A stretch of DNA of 64,000 bases, from NCBI RefSeq assembly GCF_000732195.1, contig NZ_JNNU01000002.1:248001-312000 (forward strand), in the 5' to 3' direction. Each line of letters starts with the position of its first letter. Position 1 is the first letter of the stretch. Below are positions 54,123 through 63,929 of this stretch, piece after piece. Position numbers and translations under genes: made by a program. The notes under the pieces were generated by a model that had not been told where the DNA came from, searched no databases, and was given only the letters and a program-made list of their open reading frames with translations. This stretch comes from Neorhizobium vignae (lineage in GTDB: Bacteria > Pseudomonadota > Alphaproteobacteria > Rhizobiales > Rhizobiaceae).

Positions 54123-55358
54123 ATGTTTCGCAAGTTTACCAAGTCTGCCGGTATCCCGGCTCTTCGCCTTGCACTCGGCGCCAGTATCGCGCTTGCCGCG
54201 GTCTCCGCATTGATCCCCAATTCTGCCGTTGCGCAGGACGCGGCGGCGCCGGCCCCGGCGCAGACGGAAATCAAGCTGCCCTCGATCATTGTCACGGAAG
54301 CGGTCGAAAAGCCGCTCATCGACCGCGTCATCGCGACCGGCACCGTCAGGCCCGTCGAGGAAGTCTATGTCCAGCCGCTTGTCGAGGCCCTGTCGATCAA
54401 GACGCTGAATGCCGATGTCGGCGACGAGGTGAAGGCAGGCAGCGTGCTCGCCACGTTGAACGAGGACGCGCTGATCCTTGAGAAAAGCCAACTGCAGGCC
54501 AACAAGGCAAAAGCTGAGGCCGGTCTTGCGCAATATAAAGCGCAGGTGATCGAGGCCGAAGCCAACCTGGCAGACGCCAAGCGCCAGCGCGACCGCACGC
54601 AACGCCTGAGCCAGAGCGGCACCAGCACGGTTTCGCAACTCGAACAGGCAAACGCGCTCGTTGAGGTATCCGACGCCAAGCTGAACGCCGCCAAGCAGGC
54701 GGTGGCGGTCGGACAGTCCGATATCAAGGTGGTGGATGCGCAGATCGACGACATCAATCTGAAGCTCGCCCGGACCGGCGTGAAGGCGCCCGTCGCCGGC
54801 GTGATCTCGGTGCGCAATGCCAAGGTCGGCGCCATCGCCAGCGGCACCGGCAATCCGCTCTTCACGATCATCAAGGATAGCGCAATCGAGTTGGTCGCCG
54901 ATCTTTCCGAGACCGACATCCAGAAGATCAAGGCCGGCCAGAAGGCGATCGTCACGGTCGCCGGCGGCAAGGTGAAGATCGAGGGCAAGGTTCGGCTCGT
55001 CTCCCCGACGGTCGATCCGGTGACCCGCCTCGGGGCGGTCCATATCGTCATCGACGACAAGAGCGGCGCGCGCTCGGGCATGTATGCCAGTGCCGAGATC
55101 GTCATCGCCGAGACCAATGCCCTGGCGCTGCCGCTCTCCGCCGTCACCACCGGGCGGAACGGTTCCACCGCCCGCAAGGTCGAGGACAATGTGGTCAAGC
55201 AGGTGAAGATTGAAACCGGCATCCAGGATGGCGGTTTCGTGCAGGTCGTCAGCGGCCTTACGGCCGGTGACATTGTCGTTGCGAAGGCCGGCGCCTTCGT
55301 TCGGGACGGCGACAAGATCGCCCCGGTCCCGGCCGAACCCGCCACCATCGCGAACTGA
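54123..55358 (+). CDS. RND efflux periplasmic adaptor (membrane fusion protein)
   Basis: A 411-residue protein. The signal segment (ALRLALGASIALAAVSALIP) is followed by ATGTVRPVEEVYVQPLVEAL, the lipoyl half-motifs (TLNADVGDEVKAGSVLATLN), a long coiled-coil hairpin (about 100-190, KAKAEAGLAQYKAQVIEAEA) and a beta barrel (GARSGMYASAEIVIAETNAL). It forms the periplasmic link of an HAE1-type pump encoded next. ATG 54123 fits the signal peptide. No outer-membrane TolC-like gene is in the window. Confidence 0.95.
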   Translation: MFRKFTKSAGIPALRLALGASIALAAVSALIPNSAVAQDAAAPAPAQTEIKLPSIIVTEAVEKPLIDRVIATGTVRPVEEVYVQPLVEALSIKTLNADVGDEVKAGSVLATLNEDALILEKSQLQANKAKAEAGLAQYKAQVIEAEANLADAKRQRDRTQRLSQSGTSTVSQLEQANALVEVSDAKLNAAKQAVAVGQSDIKVVDAQIDDINLKLARTGVKAPVAGVISVRNAKVGAIASGTGNPLFTIIKDSAIELVADLSETDIQKIKAGQKAIVTVAGGKVKIEGKVRLVSPTVDPVTRLGAVHIVIDDKSGARSGMYASAEIVIAETNALALPLSAVTTGRNGSTARKVEDNVVKQVKIETGIQDGGFVQVVSGLTAGDIVVAKAGAFVRDGDKIAPVPAEPATIAN

Positions 55359-55369
55359 GGTTGAGCCGC

Positions 55370-58300
55370 ATGAACTTCTCCGCCTGGTCGATCCGCAATC
55401 CGATTGCGCCGCTGCTCGGTTTTGCCCTGCTGCTTGTTGTCGGCATTCAGTCGTTTTACGCGCTGCCGATCACCCGTTTCCCGAATATCGACGTTCCGGT
55501 CGTGTCGATCACCGTCACGCAGAGCGGGGCTGCCCCCGCCGAGCTGGAAATGCAGGTGACGAAGGAGATCGAGGACGCCGTTGCCTCGATCAGCGGCATA
55601 GACGAAATCCAGTCGACGGTGACGGACGGGCAGTCGCAGACGGTCGTCGTTTTCCGCATCGAAAAGCCGACCGCCGAGGCCGTGCAGGACACCAAGGACG
55701 CGATCGACAAGATCCGCAGCGACCTGCCCGCCGGCATCGAGGAACCCGTCGTCACCAAGGTCGACGTCGAAGGCCAGGCTATCCAGACATTCGCCGTCTC
55801 CTCGCCGAACATGACCCTCGAGGAACTCTCCTGGTTCGTCGACGACACGGTCAAGCGCGCCCTGCAGGGCCAGGCCGGCGTCGGCCGTATCGACCGTTAC
55901 GGCGGCTCCGATCGTGAGGTCCGGGTATCGCTGAACCCCGCCAAGCTGGATGCCTACGGCATTACCGCTGCCGATGTCAGCACCCAGATGCGCGGCACCA
56001 ACGTCGATCTCGGCTCGGGCCGCGGCCAGGTGGCCGGCAACGAACAGACGATCCGCACGCTCGGCGATGCCCGCAGCGTCGCTCAGCTTGCCGACACGAC
56101 CATCACGCTGCCCAACGGCCAGTTCGTCAAGCTGACCGAACTCGGCACCATCACCGACACCTATGAAGAGCCGAAGTCCTTCTCGCGCTTCAACGGCACG
56201 CCGTCGGTCACCTTCGCCGTGTTCCGCGCCAAGGGCGCAAGCGAGGTCTCGGTCGCCGAAACCGTCGCCACCAGCCTCGACGAAGTGCGCAAGGCCAATC
56301 CGAACGTCGCGATCGAAATGGTCGACGACTCGGTCTACTTCACCTACGGCAATTACGAAGCGGCCCTCCACACGCTGGTGGAAGGCTCGGTCCTCGCCGT
56401 CATCGTGGTGTTCCTGTTCCTGAGAAACTGGCGCGCGACGCTGATCGCAGCGGTCGCCCTGCCGCTGTCGGCGATCCCGACCTTCTGGATCATGGACCTC
56501 ATGGGGTTCTCGCTGAACCTCGTAAGCTTCCTGGCGCTGACGCTCGCGACCGGTATTCTCGTCGATGACGCGATCGTCGAGATCGAGAACATCGCGCGGC
56601 ATATCAAGATGGGTAAAACACCCTACAAGGCCGCGCTCGAAGCCGCCGACGAAATCGGCCTCGCCGTCATCGCCACCAGCTTCACGATCATCGCCGTGTT
56701 CGTGCCGGTGTCGTTCATGCCGGGCGTTCCGGGCCAGTACTTCATCCAGTTCGGCCTGACCGTCGCTTTCTCGGTGTTCTTCTCGCTCGCGGTTGCGCGA
56801 CTGATCACGCCGCTGATGGCCGCCTATCTGATGAGCCCCGAAGACGGGATGGAAGACCATCACGACAACGATGGCTGGATCATGAAGGCCTATACGCGCC
56901 TTGTCACCGGCACGACCCGCCGCTGGTACTGGCGTTATACGACGATGCTCGCCGCGATCGGTTTCCTGATCGGCTCCGTGATGCTGCTATCCCAGGTCCC
57001 CGGCAGCTTCCTGCCGCCGGACGATTCCTCGCGCGTCGTGCTGTCGGTGGAATTGCCGCCGAATGCGACGCTCGACGAAACGGGCGCCAGCACCGACGTC
57101 ATCTATAACGCGGTTCGCCATATCGACGGTGTGGAGAGCGTCTTCATCCTCGGGGGAGCGTCCCCGAAGGGCGACCTCGAACTGCGCCGCGCAACCGTGC
57201 GCGTCATCCTGGAGAATATCGATCATTCGCTGGTCAAGACCCTGGTCAACAAGGGCCTGGGATCGATCCCCTTGATCCGCGACGTCGTGCCGAGATTGAA
57301 GGAAAATGGCCGCACGCGTCCGCAATGGGATGTCGAAAAGGACATTTTCGCCGCCGTCAGCTCCATTCCGGACGTGCGGATATCCAAGGTCAACGACCGC
57401 GCCGAGCGCGACCTTTCGTTCAACTTCCTCTCCACCAACGAGGCGGACCTGAACGACGCCGTCAGCATGCTGGAATCGAAGCTGCGGGCCTCGCCGGTCC
57501 TTTTCAACGTCTCCTCGGAAGGCGCCCTGCCCCGTCCGGAACTGCAGATTCGGCCGCGTATGGCGGAGGCTTCGCGCCTCGGCATCACGCCGCAGCAGAT
57601 CGCAGAGACGGTCCGCGTCGCAACCATCGGCGATGTCGATGCCAACCTTGCCAAGATCTCGCTCGACGACCGGCAGATCCCGATCCGTGTCCAGGCTTCG
57701 CTCGACGTCCGGCGCGATCTGGCCTCGATCCGGGCGCTCAAGATCAAGACCGCCGCAGGTGCCAGTGTGCCGCTCTACAACGTTGCCGACATCGACTATT
57801 CGGAAGGTCCGAGTTCAATCAAGCGCAATGACCGCAACCGCGTCGTAGCGATCGGCTCCGACGTGCCCTTCGGCACCGCGCTGGATACCGCATCGGCCGA
57901 ATTCAAGCGGATCGTCAGCGAGACCGAGTTGCCGAAGACGGTTCGTCTGGCCGAAAGTGGCGATGCCAAGGTGCAAGCCGAAATGCAGCAGAGTTTCGGC
58001 AACGCGATGCTGATGGGCCTGATGCTGGTGCTCGTGGTGCTGATTCTGCTCTTCAAGGATGTCATCCAGCCCTTCACCATCCTGTTCTCGCTGCCGCTTG
58101 CGATCGGCGGCGTGGCGGTGGCGCTGATCATTACCCAGAACGCGCTGTCGATGCCGGTCCTGATCGGTATCCTGATGCTGATGGGCATCGTCACGAAGAA
58201 CGCCATCCTTCTGGTGGACTTCGCGATCGAAATGAAGCGTCAAGGCCTGGAACGGGTCCATGCCATGGTGGAAGCCGGCCGCAAGCGCGCCCGTCCGATC

Positions 58301-58705
58301 ATCATGACCTCGATCGCCATGTCTGCGGGCATGCTGCCCTCGGCGCTCGGCGTCGGCGAAGGCGGCTCCTTCCGTGCGCCGATGGCGATCGCGGTGATAG
58401 GCGGCATCATCGTCTCGACGGTGCTCTCGCTTCTCGTCGTGCCGTCCTTCTTCCTGATCATGGACGACCTGTCGCGCCTGCTCGGCAAGATCTTCGGCCG
58501 CATGGTCGGCAAGAAGGAAGAGGAGGACTTCGGTCTTTCCAACGAGGAACTCAGCCAAGAGGCTCGCAAGAACGCGCAGTCGATCGCGTCCCTGGAAGAA
58601 CGCCTCAACCAAATGGAACGGCAGACGAGCGCCAACGACGATCGTTCTCCCGGTGCCCAAGCCAGCAGCAAGGTGCTGCGCCTGCCGCCGCTGGCCGCCG
58701 AATAA
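55370..58705 (+). CDS. RND-family efflux pump inner-membrane transporter (HAE1)
   Basis: 1111 residues with the twelve-segment RND layout. N-terminal WSIRNPIAPLLGFALLLVVG; periplasmic loops with VTQSGAAPAELEMQVTKEIE; segment 4 with the proton-relay aspartates in TGILVDDAIVEIENIARH; and the second-half relay MGIVTKNAILLVDFAIEMK. The protein ends with a coiled-coil tail (SIASLEERLNQMERQTSAND) longer than in classical AcrB. Drug, metal or lipid-like substrates cannot be told. It starts at ATG 55370, 11 bases after the adaptor stop. Confidence 0.96.
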   Translation: MNFSAWSIRNPIAPLLGFALLLVVGIQSFYALPITRFPNIDVPVVSITVTQSGAAPAELEMQVTKEIEDAVASISGIDEIQSTVTDGQSQTVVVFRIEKPTAEAVQDTKDAIDKIRSDLPAGIEEPVVTKVDVEGQAIQTFAVSSPNMTLEELSWFVDDTVKRALQGQAGVGRIDRYGGSDREVRVSLNPAKLDAYGITAADVSTQMRGTNVDLGSGRGQVAGNEQTIRTLGDARSVAQLADTTITLPNGQFVKLTELGTITDTYEEPKSFSRFNGTPSVTFAVFRAKGASEVSVAETVATSLDEVRKANPNVAIEMVDDSVYFTYGNYEAALHTLVEGSVLAVIVVFLFLRNWRATLIAAVALPLSAIPTFWIMDLMGFSLNLVSFLALTLATGILVDDAIVEIENIARHIKMGKTPYKAALEAADEIGLAVIATSFTIIAVFVPVSFMPGVPGQYFIQFGLTVAFSVFFSLAVARLITPLMAAYLMSPEDGMEDHHDNDGWIMKAYTRLVTGTTRRWYWRYTTMLAAIGFLIGSVMLLSQVPGSFLPPDDSSRVVLSVELPPNATLDETGASTDVIYNAVRHIDGVESVFILGGASPKGDLELRRATVRVILENIDHSLVKTLVNKGLGSIPLIRDVVPRLKENGRTRPQWDVEKDIFAAVSSIPDVRISKVNDRAERDLSFNFLSTNEADLNDAVSMLESKLRASPVLFNVSSEGALPRPELQIRPRMAEASRLGITPQQIAETVRVATIGDVDANLAKISLDDRQIPIRVQASLDVRRDLASIRALKIKTAAGASVPLYNVADIDYSEGPSSIKRNDRNRVVAIGSDVPFGTALDTASAEFKRIVSETELPKTVRLAESGDAKVQAEMQQSFGNAMLMGLMLVLVVLILLFKDVIQPFTILFSLPLAIGGVAVALIITQNALSMPVLIGILMLMGIVTKNAILLVDFAIEMKRQGLERVHAMVEAGRKRARPIIMTSIAMSAGMLPSALGVGEGGSFRAPMAIAVIGGIIVSTVLSLLVVPSFFLIMDDLSRLLGKIFGRMVGKKEEEDFGLSNEELSQEARKNAQSIASLEERLNQMERQTSANDDRSPGAQASSKVLRLPPLAAE

Positions 58706-58731
58706 CCCCATCTCCGAACCGTATTTTCGAC

Positions 58732-58762
58732 AACGCCGGGCCCCTGGGCCCGGCGTTTTTCG
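58732..58762 (+). terminator. Intrinsic terminator after the RND gene
   Basis: AACGCCGGGCCC pairs with GGGCCCGGCGTT (58732-58743, 58746-58757), followed by TTTCG. Perfect 12-base dyad; about ten pairs would form with a six-base loop. Confidence 0.95.
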
Positions 58763-58807
58763 TTGGAACAGGCCAACTCGCGGAGATTGCAGAAAAAAAT
58801 TACAGAT

Positions 58808-58821
58808 TTGATCGATGTCAA
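58808..58821. promoter_or_regulatory. Anaerobox-like (Fnr/FixK/Nnr) site
   Basis: TTGATCGATGTCAA matches TTGAT-N4-ATCAA with one change. It lies 60 bases before the start of the Crp/Fnr-type regulator gene, in position for control by itself or by another family member. Confidence 0.65.
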
Positions 58822-58880
58822 ATTCAGATTTCATGAACCTGTTATTTTAGCGATATCGGGAATGCGCGGCGGTTCAGGTT

Positions 58881-59585
58881 ATGGAAGAGACGGCGGACAT
58901 GATGAACAGCAATTTCAAGCTCAACAACAGGGACCGGGCCGTCCTGATGAAGACGCCTTTCCTGACCAGTCTGACCGGCAATTCTCTCGTCCGGATGATG
59001 TCGACCATGAGTGTCGTCAGTCTGACGAACCGCAAGTCGATCTTTCGCGAGGGCGAGGATGCCGACGCTTTCTACTGCGTTCTCAGCGGCTACGTACGAC
59101 TCTACCAGCTCAATCGTGACGGCCGCGAGGCGGACATCCGTATCTGCAGCCCGGGCGACACGTTCGCCGAATGTCTTCTCTATGGCGGCACCAAGTACCA
59201 CCATCATGCCCAGACGGCCGAAGCTACGACGCTTGCCCGCTTCGACATGCAGGCGGTGCGGGACCTAGCCGAACAGGAGCGGGATATCGCCAAGGCGGTG
59301 ATCACCTCGCTCTCGAAACACCTCATAACCACCATGGACTGTGTAGCCAACGACAGGTTGCATACGGCACCGCAGCGGGTGGCAAATTATATCCTGACCC
59401 GGTGCCCGGTGGACGGCGGCCCGGCGTCCATTCGCCTGCCTTTCCAGAAGAACCTGCTCGCAGGCATGCTGGGATTGGCTCCCGAAGCGCTCTCCCGCGC
59501 ATTTTCCACTCTCCGGCGGACCGGAGTGACGGTGCGCGGGCGCGTGATCCAGGTCGGCGACGTGCAGGCCTTGCGCGAAATCTGA
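58881..59585 (+). CDS. Crp/Fnr-family transcriptional regulator (NnrR/FixK-like)
   Basis: A 234-residue protein with a cyclic-nucleotide-like beta roll (SIFREGEDADAFYCVLSGYV, EADIRICSPGDTFAECLLYG) and a C-terminal helix-turn-helix (KNLLAGMLGLAPEALSRAF). The N-terminus lacks the cysteine cluster of oxygen-sensing Fnr, so it is more like FixK, NnrR or DNR. The site at 58808-58821 suggests control by the same class. A role in low-oxygen or nitric-oxide response is inferred; no denitrification genes are in the window. Confidence 0.92.
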   Translation: MEETADMMNSNFKLNNRDRAVLMKTPFLTSLTGNSLVRMMSTMSVVSLTNRKSIFREGEDADAFYCVLSGYVRLYQLNRDGREADIRICSPGDTFAECLLYGGTKYHHHAQTAEATTLARFDMQAVRDLAEQERDIAKAVITSLSKHLITTMDCVANDRLHTAPQRVANYILTRCPVDGGPASIRLPFQKNLLAGMLGLAPEALSRAFSTLRRTGVTVRGRVIQVGDVQALREI

Positions 59586-59677
59586 AATTCGAGGGAAAGC
59601 GAGACCGGCCGGGCGGGTCCGGGCTCTCTTTGGATGCATGCTGCGACACTGGCGGCGGGACCGCGGCATGCGGACAA

Positions 59678-59705
59678 GGCCGGTGGCTTCGAGGAGCCAC
59701 CGGCC
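59678..59705 (+). terminator. Hairpin between crp-type gene and ureG
   Basis: GGCCGGTGGCT / AGCCACCGGCC (59678-59688, 59695-59705) followed by TCGATTCTTT on the plus strand. It is a likely terminator for the Crp/Fnr transcript and may also stop the convergent urease transcript. Confidence 0.75.
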
Positions 59706-59713
59706 TCGATTCT

Positions 59714-60325
59714 TTAAAGCCCGCCCTGCTCCTTTAGGAACCGGACCACATGGTCCACGCCGACGCCGCGCTTCAGGTCGGTAAACAGATGCGGCTTGGC
59801 CTCGCGCATGCGATACGCGTCCCGGTCCATCACGTCGAGATCGACGTCGACGTAAGGCGCGAGATCCTTTTTGTTGATGATCAGCAGATCGGAGCGGGTA
59901 ATGCCGGGACCGCCCTTGCGCGGAATTTCCTCGCCCTGGCAGGTGGAGATCACATAGATGGTGATGTCGGCAAGATCGGGCGAAAAGGTCGCCGCGAGAT
60001 TGTCGCCGCCGGATTCGATGAACACCACGTCGAGGTCGGGTATACGCTCGTTCAGGCCCGCGATCGCCTGCAGATTGATCGTCGCATCCTCGCGGATGGC
60101 GGTATGCGGGCAACCGCCGGTCTCGACGCCGACGATGCGGTCCGAAGACAGAGCCTGCATACGCACCAGCGCCTCGGCATCTTCCTTGGTGTAGATGTCG
60201 TTGGTCACGACCGCGACGGAAAAATCCTCCCGCATCGCCTTGCAGAGCTTCTCGGTCAATGCCGTCTTGCCCGAGCCGACAGGGCCGCCGATGCCGACGC
60301 GCAGAGGTCCATTCGTCGATTTCAT
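59714..60325 (-). CDS. ureG: Urease accessory GTPase UreG
   Basis: A 203-residue protein. P-loop [18 protein letters not shown] (about 10-27), the UreG motif [17 protein letters not shown], and [29 protein letters not shown]. It drives nickel insertion into urease by GTP hydrolysis. ATG 60325 is behind AAGGA. It is the last gene on the strand after ureC, the DUF2459-type gene, ureE and ureF. Confidence 0.97.
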   Translation of the reverse strand: MKSTNGPLRVGIGGPVGSGKTALTEKLCKAMREDFSVAVVTNDIYTKEDAEALVRMQALSSDRIVGVETGGCPHTAIREDATINLQAIAGLNERIPDLDVVFIESGGDNLAATFSPDLADITIYVISTCQGEEIPRKGGPGITRSDLLIINKKDLAPYVDVDLDVMDRDAYRMREAKPHLFTDLKRGVGVDHVVRFLKEQGGL

Positions 60326-60368
60326 GTGTCGTCCTTTCATTCTTTCATGTCCCAGCTTAGGCCCGCTT

Positions 60369-61037
60369 TCAGGAGCGGAAAAGCCGCGAATGCTGTGTTT
60401 CATGCCGGAGAGAGGCGATTTCCGCCTGCACTGCCGCGCCGCCGAGACCGTCGAGTGTCGTCCGGCTGGCCTGCTCTGCAATCTGGCTGACCAGGTCCTC
60501 GATGTCCGCAAGCACGGCCACCCCTTCCACCTGCCCGGAAACCCCCAGCCTGATACCGGCAGACACCGATTGCGAGACGGCGGCATGCAGATAGGCGGCA
60601 AGCGCCTGGGCCGCCGGCACGCCATGCCCTGCCGCAATCGCACCGACTGCGACGGGGAAGGGCACGGCCGGCGGCAGGCGGTCGAGAACCGAATGAGGCC
60701 ATGCGGATGCCGCCGCGGCGAACGCCTTGCCGAGCGACAGCGTCTCCGCGTGGCGCTCTGCTGAGCCGGCAAGCGCCAGCCCCAGTTCGGCTGTCTCCTT
60801 CAACGCAGCCCCGTCCTCGAACCGCCGCCAGGCTTCGCCGAGCAGCACGGCGTCGTTCCACAAGGCGCCGTGCCGCAGCAGGCTCGACAGCCAGGCGATC
60901 AGCCCCGCCGCATCCTTGACAAGGCCATCGTGCACCGCCCGTTCGAGCCCGCCCGAATAGGCGAAACCGCCGATCGGGAAGGCCGGCGAGAGCCAGGCCA
61001 TCAGCCTCAGAAGCACCTTGGTGTCGAGGTTGGTCAC
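60369..61037 (-). CDS. ureF: Urease accessory protein UreF
   Basis: A 222-residue helical protein. [20 protein letters not shown] (about 9-28) is the UreF N-terminal signature; [20 protein letters not shown] is at the C-terminal part. It bridges UreD and UreG. The start is GTG 61037, seven bases after the ureE stop (61044). Order and spacing fit a ureE-F-G operon. Confidence 0.96.
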   Translation of the reverse strand: MTNLDTKVLLRLMAWLSPAFPIGGFAYSGGLERAVHDGLVKDAAGLIAWLSSLLRHGALWNDAVLLGEAWRRFEDGAALKETAELGLALAGSAERHAETLSLGKAFAAAASAWPHSVLDRLPPAVPFPVAVGAIAAGHGVPAAQALAAYLHAAVSQSVSAGIRLGVSGQVEGVAVLADIEDLVSQIAEQASRTTLDGLGGAAVQAEIASLRHETQHSRLFRS

Positions 61038-61043
61038 GAAGGT

Positions 61044-61508
61044 TCAATGTCCATGATGGTCGTGGCCGTGAGAACCATGCGAATGATAGGCGCCACGGGC
61101 CGGCTGGAAACCTTCCTCGACCTCGGCAACCGTGGCGCCCAGCCCTTCCAGCATCGCCCGGATGACATGATCGCGCAGGATGAGGATACGCCCCTCCTCG
61201 ATCTGCGCCGAGAGATGCCGGTTGCCGAGATGCCAGGCGAGTTCGATCAGATGCAGCGTATCGCGGCCCTTGATTTCGAAGAGCTTTTCGGGGGCTGCCT
61301 GCACCTCGACCGTGTCGCCGTTGTCGAGCACCAGCCGGTCGCCATGATGAAAGAGCACAGCCTCCTTGAGGTCGAGCATCACCATCTCGCCATTGGAGAG
61401 ATGCAGCAGCTTGCGGCGCAGATGCCGCAGATCATGAGGCAGCGTGACGATATCGACTGGTGGGTCGGTGACCACGCCGGCCGGATGATAGGAATGGACG
61501 TGCTGCAT
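61044..61508 (-). CDS. ureE: Urease accessory nickel chaperone UreE
   Basis: A 154-residue protein from ATG 61508 (CGGAG upstream). It has [40 protein letters not shown] (nickel-binding His region) and a histidine-rich C-terminal tail ([14 protein letters not shown]). The tail is a known nickel store in UreE. It follows the DUF2459-type gene with 14 bases between. Confidence 0.96.
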   Translation of the reverse strand: MQHVHSYHPAGVVTDPPVDIVTLPHDLRHLRRKLLHLSNGEMVMLDLKEAVLFHHGDRLVLDNGDTVEVQAAPEKLFEIKGRDTLHLIELAWHLGNRHLSAQIEEGRILILRDHVIRAMLEGLGATVAEVEEGFQPARGAYHSHGSHGHDHHGH

Positions 61509-61522
61509 GGAAAACTCCGGGA

Positions 61523-62194
61523 TCAATTGAAAAGCTTGAGGGATAGCGTAAGCGTCTGCGGCAGCGGATTCCAGAGGCCGGTGCGCAATCCGGCGGCACG
61601 AAGTGCCGCGGCGGCCCAGGTGTTGCAGCCGGCAAACGCGTTGAAGTAGCCATTCGCCTCGAAGAACCGGTCATTATCGCCATAGCCCGCCTCCGGCACC
61701 ACAGCCACCTCGCCTGCCTGACGGCTGAAGCTCGTCTGGATGAACGCCAAAAGCCGCTGGAATTCCGCCGCCTCCAGGTCGATCGGCATCACCGCCGGAT
61801 GGCTTTCATCGATCCCGCCGGCAACGTCCACATGCATGACCGAACTGTCGATCGTCAGTGCCCGCAATACCGGAATCGGCTTCAAGTCCGCCCAGGTCGG
61901 CGTTTCAAGATAGAAGGCCCGCCCACCCCAACCGAGCACCAGCCATTCCGCACCGGGACTGGCAACGGGGATTCCGGACCGCCCCAAAAAAGCAAAGGCG
62001 TCGCGGGTATCTTCAGCGAGCGGAATGGCAATGTCCGTGTGGATCGGGTTGGAAAGAACCAGAATGCGCCTTTGCGCCACCGGTTCCGCCGCCCGGCTCG
62101 GCGCAAACAGCGGCCGCGGGATGAAGGTCCCGACGGCCCCCGCGACAACCACGAACAGAACCGCGGCAAGGAGCCAGCGCAAGAACGTCTTCAT
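61523..62194 (-). CDS. DUF2459/TIGR02117-type 'urease region' membrane protein
   Basis: A 223-residue protein. One membrane segment at the N-terminus ([20 protein letters not shown]) is followed by a soluble domain with [49 protein letters not shown] and [20 protein letters not shown]. The family is often found beside urease genes in alphaproteobacteria, hence its name, but its function is unknown. It sits between ureC and ureE. A conserved cysteine (GCNTW) might be catalytic. ATG 62194 fits the membrane anchor. Confidence 0.85.
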   Translation of the reverse strand: MKTFLRWLLAAVLFVVVAGAVGTFIPRPLFAPSRAAEPVAQRRILVLSNPIHTDIAIPLAEDTRDAFAFLGRSGIPVASPGAEWLVLGWGGRAFYLETPTWADLKPIPVLRALTIDSSVMHVDVAGGIDESHPAVMPIDLEAAEFQRLLAFIQTSFSRQAGEVAVVPEAGYGDNDRFFEANGYFNAFAGCNTWAAAALRAAGLRTGLWNPLPQTLTLSLKLFN

Positions 62195-62219
62195 CAATGG
62201 GCTCCGAGGTGCCAGCGCC

Positions 62220-63929
62220 TCAGAACAGGAAATAACGTTGCGCCATCGGCAGCACGGTCGCAGGTTCGCAGGTGAGCAACTCGCCGTCGGCCCGCACTTC
62301 GTAGGTCTCCGGGTTGACCTCCACATGCGGCGTCAGCGAATTGTGGATCATCGAGGCCTTGGAAATGCCGCCTCGGGTGTTTTTGACCGCCACCAGCTTC
62401 TTCGCGACGCCGAGACGCTGGGCAAGACCGCCATCGAGCGAAGCCTGGCTGACGAAAGTGACTGACGAATTGGTGCGCAGCTTGCCGTAGGCGGCGAACA
62501 TCGGACGGTAGTGCATCGGCTGCGGGGTGGGGATCGAGGCGTTCGGATCGCCCATCGGCGCCGCCGCGATCGAACCGCCGAGCAGCACCATTTCCGGCTT
62601 TACGCCAAAGAAGGCCGGGTTCCAGAGCACGAGATCCGCCCGTTTGCCGACCTCGACCGAACCGATCTCATGGGAAACCCCATGGGCGATGGCCGGGTTT
62701 ATCGTATATTTGGCGATGTAGCGCTTGACGCGGAAATTGTCGTTATTGCCGGTTTCTTCCTTCAAGCTGCCGCGCTGGCGCTTCATCTTGTCGGCGGTCT
62801 GCCAGGTGCGGATCGCGACTTCCCCGACGCGGCCCATGGCCTGGCTGTCGGACGAGATGATCGAGAAGGCGCCAAGATCGTGGAGGATGTCTTCGGCAGC
62901 AATCGTTTCCTTGCGGATGCGGCTTTCGGCAAAGGCGATGTCTTCCGGGATCGACGGCGACAGGTGATGGCAAACCATCAGCATGTCGAGATGTTCGGCG
63001 AGCGTGTTGACCGTATAGGGCCGGGTCGGGTTGGTGGAAGACGGGATGACGTTCGGATTGCCGCAGACCTTGATGATGTCGGGCGCGTGACCACCGCCCG
63101 CCCCTTCCGTATGGAAGGCGTGGATAGTGCGACCCCGGATGGCGGCGACGGTATCCTCGACGAAGCCGCTCTCGTTCAGCGTATCCGTGTGGATCATCAC
63201 CTGCACGTCGAAGGCGTCGGCAACCGTCAGGCAATTGTCGATCGCGGCCGGCGTCGTGCCCCAGTCCTCGTGCAGCTTCAGGCTTGAGGCACCGGCGAGG
63301 ATCATCTCCTCGAGTGGAGCCGGCAGCGAGGCATTGCCCTTGCCGGCCAGCGCCAGGTTCATCGGGAAGGCGTCGAAGCTCTCTATCATCCGCTCGATAT
63401 GCCAGGCGCCGGTGCAGGTGGTGGCAAGCGTTCCATGCGCCGGGCCGGAGCCACCGCCGAGCATGGTCGTGACACCGCTCATCAGCGCCTCCTCGATCTG
63501 CTGCGGGCAGATGAAGTGGATATGCGCATCCATGCCGCCGGCCGTCAGGATCTTGCCCTCGCCGGCAATCGCCTCGGTAGACGGGCCGACGATGATCGTC
63601 ACGCCCGGCTGGGTATCCGGATTGCCGGCCTTGCCGATCGCGTGGATACGGCCGTTCTTCAAACCGACGTCAGCCTTGTAGATGCCGGAATGATCGACGA
63701 TCAGCGCATTGGTGATGACGGTGTCGACGGCGCCTTCCGCCCGCGTCGCCTGGCTCTGGCCCATGCCGTCGCGAATGACCTTGCCGCCGCCGAACTTCAC
63801 CTCTTCGCCATAGATGGTGAAATCCTTCTCCACCTCGATGAAGAGCTCGGTATCGGCAAGCCGCACCCGATCGCCCGTGGTCGGACCGAACATGCTGGCA
63901 TAGGAGGCGCGGGACATCTTGTGGGGCAT
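62220..63929 (-). CDS. ureC: Urease alpha subunit
   Basis: A 569-residue protein. N-terminal [20 protein letters not shown]. Nickel-binding HIHFICPQQ, the carbamylated-lysine region [35 protein letters not shown], and the flap-region [20 protein letters not shown]. The catalytic aspartate lies in [13 protein letters not shown]. It hydrolyses urea to ammonium and carbamate. ATG 63929 follows a TGGAG. The urease beta and gamma subunits and ureD would lie beyond the right edge. Confidence 0.98.
   Translation of the reverse strand: MPHKMSRASYASMFGPTTGDRVRLADTELFIEVEKDFTIYGEEVKFGGGKVIRDGMGQSQATRAEGAVDTVITNALIVDHSGIYKADVGLKNGRIHAIGKAGNPDTQPGVTIIVGPSTEAIAGEGKILTAGGMDAHIHFICPQQIEEALMSGVTTMLGGGSGPAHGTLATTCTGAWHIERMIESFDAFPMNLALAGKGNASLPAPLEEMILAGASSLKLHEDWGTTPAAIDNCLTVADAFDVQVMIHTDTLNESGFVEDTVAAIRGRTIHAFHTEGAGGGHAPDIIKVCGNPNVIPSSTNPTRPYTVNTLAEHLDMLMVCHHLSPSIPEDIAFAESRIRKETIAAEDILHDLGAFSIISSDSQAMGRVGEVAIRTWQTADKMKRQRGSLKEETGNNDNFRVKRYIAKYTINPAIAHGVSHEIGSVEVGKRADLVLWNPAFFGVKPEMVLLGGSIAAAPMGDPNASIPTPQPMHYRPMFAAYGKLRTNSSVTFVSQASLDGGLAQRLGVAKKLVAVKNTRGGISKASMIHNSLTPHVEVNPETYEVRADGELLTCEPATVLPMAQRYFLF

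Noticed and set aside
54012..56863. Long minus-strand frames across the RND genes
   Set aside because: They are antisense to an adaptor and an RND transporter with complete motifs.
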